Below, piece after piece: positions 59,379-64,000 of a DNA stretch of 64,000 bases; positions within the stretch are counted from its first letter, which is position 1; each line of letters begins with the position of its first letter. Below the pieces are notes generated by a model. The model searched no databases. It saw only the letters and a program-made list of their open reading frames with translations, and was not told where the DNA came from. Location of the stretch: the NCBI RefSeq assembly GCF_002288925.2, contig NW_022098022.1:1889622-1953621 (forward strand), read 5' to 3'. The stretch is from Delphinapterus leucas. Taxonomy: Eukaryota; Chordata; Mammalia; Artiodactyla; Monodontidae. Both the position numbers and the translations under genes were made by a program.

Positions 59379-59394
59379 TCATTACTGGATTTTT
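59379..59394 (+). repeat. Target-site duplication, right copy (SINE)
   Basis: tcattactggattttt, identical to 59018-59033. Confidence 0.9.
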
Positions 59395-61269
59395 AAATTG
59401 CTTTCCCTGACAATTTTACCACAGGAAAACTGAACACCTATGTGAACTTTTAATTCTTTAATCTATTCAATATCTGACCAGAACTGTGGGATACGAGGGC
59501 TTTGTGGCCAGATTTATCCAAGGTCTCTTCCCTTTGCATATTTAGCTATTCAGAAGTTCAGTGGAATTCTTCAGATTTGTGTTAAAAGGCAGACATTCCT
59601 CTCCAAAAAGCGATTCTTTAGAAATACATTTTGTTCATTAGTGACTTGAAAAGACTGAATTTTAGCATATTTTCTTTCATGAATGTATCTGTGAAACTTT
59701 ATGGCCTGGTCATAACTCCATAGTAGAAAATCCTAAGCAACTCCCCATGAAGAGTTTTTCCCTATTCTGCTCAAGCTAGCCCAGTTCTGTCTGGTAATAA
59801 ACTCTCGGAAATTTGTAAATGTGCACAGAACAAATTTAAATTTCAGTAACCCCGGGTACACACATGTCAAAAACAAATTATAAGCATGTAAGAGCATAAT
59901 TAGCAAAGTTTAAAAACAACACACGTAAAATGCTTTACGCTTTCAAACAACTGCCATAGTTTATGATGTAGTCAAACCAATTTCACAATTTGTCGAAGAC
60001 GTTTTCCACTTGCTGCTGCATGATTTCAGAAATGACGTTCGTAATCCTAGTCCTATGCTCTTCCCACATGTTTAGCTGTGAGGAATGAAGAGCAATTTAA
60101 CGTGCTTGTTCGCATAATATTCTTGTCCATAGAAATTGGGATTTGAACTTTAAAAGACTTAAATATACTGAGTGGTAATGTTTACAACTGAAATAGACTC
60201 TTAGGAGGCTTCTTCTTGGAATCATAGAGTTTTATATTTGTAGCCGGTATCTGGTCTCTTAACATGCTCCTGACGGAGAGATGATACCTTTTTGGCCTAT
60301 GTTATATACGAGCACTACCAATGCATAGGCACGCAGATGTACATTTATTAAGAAACTTTGGCAATTAGATGAGTCTCTCTCCCTTCAACAAAGTAGGTTT
60401 CTGAGCTAAAGCACTGAGCATAGAACAGCTCCGGAGCACAAGTCCAGGGGGACCCACTGACAAACTATGAGGTGGATGGTATCCCCACAGCATCATTCCT
60501 GTCTCTTCTCTAGGTCTACCAGATGTCAGACGTAGCCCCAAAGGGCAGAAAGCTTATAGTTCAAAACTAGCACAGCCCAAGGCCAGAAGAGCAAACTATG
60601 GTGGTGAGGGGAATCGTATATATCTTAAGGGGTCTTGGTATATTAAAGAGTGATTGAAAGTCCCACCCTTCCTGACAGCATTATAAGCTCAGATCTAATT
60701 TGAAATAGAATTATCAGTAGACGTGCACAGCATTAAATAATGCACATGGCCAGAAGAAGCGAAGACAAGAGGGAAAAAGAGAACTGAGCGCGTTACTCTA
60801 GTTGATTACGGTTTCGGGCAGTGTACACTTTGTTCTTCTAACAACAGCCTTATGGCAACTTTATATAAATAAAGGTTTTGTGGCTTAAGTACAATGGAAA
60901 TAGCAAAGTTATCAAGTAATGTAAAGAAAGAAAATGTGAAGGAGGGAAGGGAGGGAGGAAGGGGACAACAAATGGAGTAAAACAAATTCTATCCCTATGC
61001 CAGCAAGCCGGTAGGTTTACCTGGCATTAATGTGAGCCCAGGTTGGCTGAAGGAGTTAAGTCCTGTCTTTTCCTTATTCTTTTCAATTCCAGAAACTGAA
61101 AAAAATTGGAACTTCCCAAAATGATGCAAATGATGCTTCCTGCTAATGGGAATATGCTCATTTGTTTAATTTTCCTTTGTTGAAATACTCTTAAGACATT
61201 TATTTCAATATACAATTAATAGCAGATAGCAAGGGAAGAAACAGTAACTCTCACTTTATTTTTGCATTA
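59395..61269. other. Unique sequence, no gene seen
   Basis: No repeat family recognised. Contains one G-rich run at 60944-60964. Confidence 0.4.
60944..60964 (+). other. Possible G-quadruplex motif
   Basis: Four G-runs of at least three with loops of 2, 1 and 5 nt (GGG AA GGG A GGG AGGAA GGGG) fit the G3N1-7 pattern, within a purine-only stretch. Confidence 0.6.
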
Positions 61270-62480
61270 GATTTTGCCATGGGGCTTGACGTTTGAGGTT
61301 AAAAGAGCAATAAAACACAAGGACTATCATTCATTCCTGCTGAAAACAAGGCTAGTCGGGGATCAAAGTCTGGAAAATGAAAAAGACTGCGTGATTAATT
61401 TATATATTAGCCTCAGTATTTTCTAAAGGGCATTAAAGTGCTCAGCACCTTCACAGTATCTCCCTTTTTTATATCTAAATCCATGCAGGTAGATTTTTCT
61501 TAAGAAAATTTAGCTCCCCAAGAAACAGATGGAGATGGTGTAATTCCCTCTATCTGCACTTTCCCCAGGTTGTTAATGACAAATGCATTATATTTATTTA
61601 TTACAAACAGATTAAAGGTGTTGGTATGGTTCAATTCACAGCAATCTTATACTTTTAACATGTACTGGGAACTGGGCTTCTTCCCAGTGCTGACAATGCA
61701 CACGACTGCTTTCAGGGAGGCTATATCCCTCAAGAACACTTTTCTTTATGTTTATGACTTTAAAGAGTGAACATACCATCTGCTCTTTGCTCATGGTTGT
61801 TTAAATTGTTTGGAACCTGAGGTCATGATGAGAATAACTATGGCGTACTTCCATACAGTTAATTCCATCTGTAAATAATTAGCTCTGCAGCTCTTTCTTT
61901 TAGCCTTGCAATGGATAACAATGAACCCAAAATGACCTGTAGAAGCAACACATTTCCCAGGACAGACCTCTCCAAGTGGTCTGCTGTAGCAACAGAAAAG
62001 CAGTTTTTCTTTTATACCTCAGTGTCATAAATACACATACACCACACAAATAAAATATGATTAATTTATAGCACATAATGTTAGATAAACACTTGCATTT
62101 AGAGACATTCTATTTAATCTTTCTTCTGAAACAGTTTAAGACAGGGGACAGACACAGGTCAAAAGGTACATTATGCAGACATGATAATAATTAGTCTATG
62201 GCTGCAGATTCATTCCATAAACAATAAAACTATTTAAAATATAGTTTCATAGGAGCTATGCAGGCTGTAACATTCTCCTTAATAGCTAAACAATGGAAAT
62301 GGGCAATAACAGAAACAGAGAAATATGCAGAATATCAAAAACTAAATGCACTGTAATTGGTTTTAACCTAAGGTCTATAAATATCCTGAAATTATATGCC
62401 ACAATGTGGGATTTCCATGTATTTGTACATTTTCTGAGAAAGGATCCATCTGTTCGTTTTATCAGCTTGCCAAAGGTCTA
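61270..62480. other. Repeat-free block, candidate conserved non-coding element
   Basis: No repeat recognised over 1.2 kb. TAATTA/TTAATT and AACAATGG-type cores occur ('gtgattaattta' near 61390, 'ataataattagtc' near 62184, 'ctaaacaatggaaat' near 62286), as in homeodomain and SOX sites. ORFs at 61570-61770 and 62293-62481 are motif-free. Candidate only. Confidence 0.3.
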
Positions 62481-62799
62481 GGATCTCTAAGAGTGTATAA
62501 ATTATTTCATCACCATGTATTTTAATAAAATATTGTATTTAATTATTCAATTCTTTTAAAGTTTGTTTAAAATGAAACACTGTTTAAATACACCAGGTAC
62601 ATGGAGACTAGATTCAGAAAACATCTGTCTTTTTTAAAAAGGATGGTAAACTGCAGGGGAACACAGGGAATTTAATAAAGAGAGATTGTTTTAAGTGTTC
62701 AAAATGTTAGAAAAATAGACTAAATGAAGCCAAAGCTGAACGTTTGTTCTGCTTGAGAAATGGGCATCGACTTCATAACTACGGTGCAGTAGAATTTGA

Positions 62800-62802
<3 letters not shown>
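62481..62802. other. AT-rich unique sequence
   Basis: Nothing recognised. Confidence 0.4.
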
Positions 62803-62834
<32 letters not shown>

Positions 62835-62849
62835 TTATTTATTTATTTA
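62803..62849. repeat. Compound (AT)n(TTTA)n microsatellite
   Basis: About 14 AT units followed by about five TTTA units. Confidence 0.95.
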
Positions 62850-64000
62850 AAAGAACAACAGGTTTGATTATATCATGTTGCTTTTGAAGCATTCCTGCAC
62901 AGGTATTAGGTTGACAACTCTATTTGGCATCATCGTATATACAAATTACTGCACAAGTTAAGAGGTTGAAATGGAGTGGCTTATCTCCCCTTGTTTCCAA
63001 CACTTTGTTTTTGTGGATGTTAAGCTTACTTCAGGCCCATCAGTGAAATGAGTGTGTTGCCATGTTCATATTCCTGATATTTTCACATTTGACAAGTTCT
63101 CTTTGTATTAACAGGGAGAAAACTATACCATATCTCTGGACTCAGAGGGAAGATGTTTCTTATATAACCATAACTATATTTTAAGAGAAACAGATTTAAG
63201 CATTTGTAGACAACAAACTTACCTGAGGGCTTAATGGGGGAACAGGATGAGGGTGGGGTATTGTATAACTGTTATGGCTTCACGCTTCCTGACAAATATA
63301 AAAACAAATACCTTGCCTGTATTCAAGGTAACTGTATCAGATGTTTCAGTGAGAAAAACTGTTAACAGAGAACAGTTTCGGTATCCACCTTAAGAAACAC
63401 ATTCTTGCCTGGCTCTGAGGCCCTCCTGTTTGCCAGCTCAGACACGGGGAGGCCTTGCTTCTTCGTTGAAGCACCTAAGACATTTTAGTGTAATTATAGG
63501 ACTCTTTTCTCTCCTTTAATATTGTCTGTCCCAGTAAATCTTATTTAAGGAAGTAATTTGAGCACTTTAACCCAGCTGGCTTTTCTATATAGTCTAATAC
63601 AGAAGTGACTTGGAACTTGCTCACAATGACCTAAGAAGCAGCAGTCTGAGGATAGGATGAACCCCAAATTTAAAAGAGAATGTTTTCACACAGAGATTTA
63701 AGTAGACATCTGTATCACAAAATAATATGGACCTTAAGTTTATTCTATTCTAATTCTTGTTCACAATGTTATTTCATACCACGTGTGACTTTGGGCAACC
63801 GATAGTTACATTGCGTAGAATTGCGTAGAGTCTAGTGGTTACTTTAAATTTCTTGAGTTTGAGGGTTTTCCAGAACATGTTTCATGTACAATGCCCCACA
63901 GGCCTGGGCTGGGCAGTGGAATATAAAATGAAGAAAACAGGTCACAAGCAGAAAGGATATCGCTCTGTCTTATATATTAGTCTTCCCTGTAAGCTTCCCC
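62850..64000. other. Unique sequence, no gene seen
   Basis: No repeat or ORF I can support up to the end of the window. Confidence 0.4.

Overview
The window is nuclear DNA from a mammal, almost certainly a cetacean (whale or dolphin) or a very close cetartiodactyl. Four CHR-type, tRNA-Glu-derived SINEs are present. Two of them (19725-19931 and 29205-29422) carry the short, CpG-rich body typical of cetacean genomes. There are also L1 copies of the cetartiodactyl type, a mariner MITE of the kind common in these animals, and a deep background of ancient mammalian repeats (MIR, L2, MLT1, MER5A, MER20-like). The species and chromosome cannot be told from the sequence. L1 and SINE types are named from memory of the families, not from a search.

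I find no protein-coding gene I can defend. The long ORFs are short, show no recognisable domain, and often run through repeats. The only recognisable coding sequence is retrotransposon debris: a broken L1 ORF1 with the first part of ORF2 (20501-21620, +), the C-terminal part of an L1 ORF2 (58204-58667, -), and a much older ORF1 trace (about 38870-39480, +). No tRNA, rRNA, snRNA, CRISPR array or bacterial-type feature is visible. The window looks like a gene desert or the inside of a large intron.

Layout: 1-3.7 kb is dense in old repeats (MIR, MLT1 LTR, L1M, L2). 3.7-6.4 kb is mostly unique and AT-rich. 6.4-10.3 kb holds L2 copies in both orientations. 10.8-12.0 kb is repeat-free and may be a conserved non-coding block. 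13-16 kb holds microsatellites, an LTR-like element and a MIR ending in a perfect hairpin. 18.6-22.6 kb holds L2 pieces around the most unusual element, an L1 with an intact 5' end, no 3' end and perfect target-site duplications. 24.7 kb has an L1 tail, 29 kb a CHR SINE, and 37-40.2 kb a cluster of hAT-type DNA transposons with the old L1 trace. 45.2-47.3 kb is a long L2. 51.8-52.3 kb and 61.3-62.5 kb are further repeat-free blocks. 52.5-54.9 kb has a CHR SINE, a mariner MITE and three L2 segments. 56.8-59.4 kb has an old L1, a young 5'-truncated L1 and another CHR SINE.

Nothing here is an operon or a new defence or metabolic system. The interest lies in how the mobile elements were inserted and rearranged, and in a few repeat-free blocks that could be regulatory.
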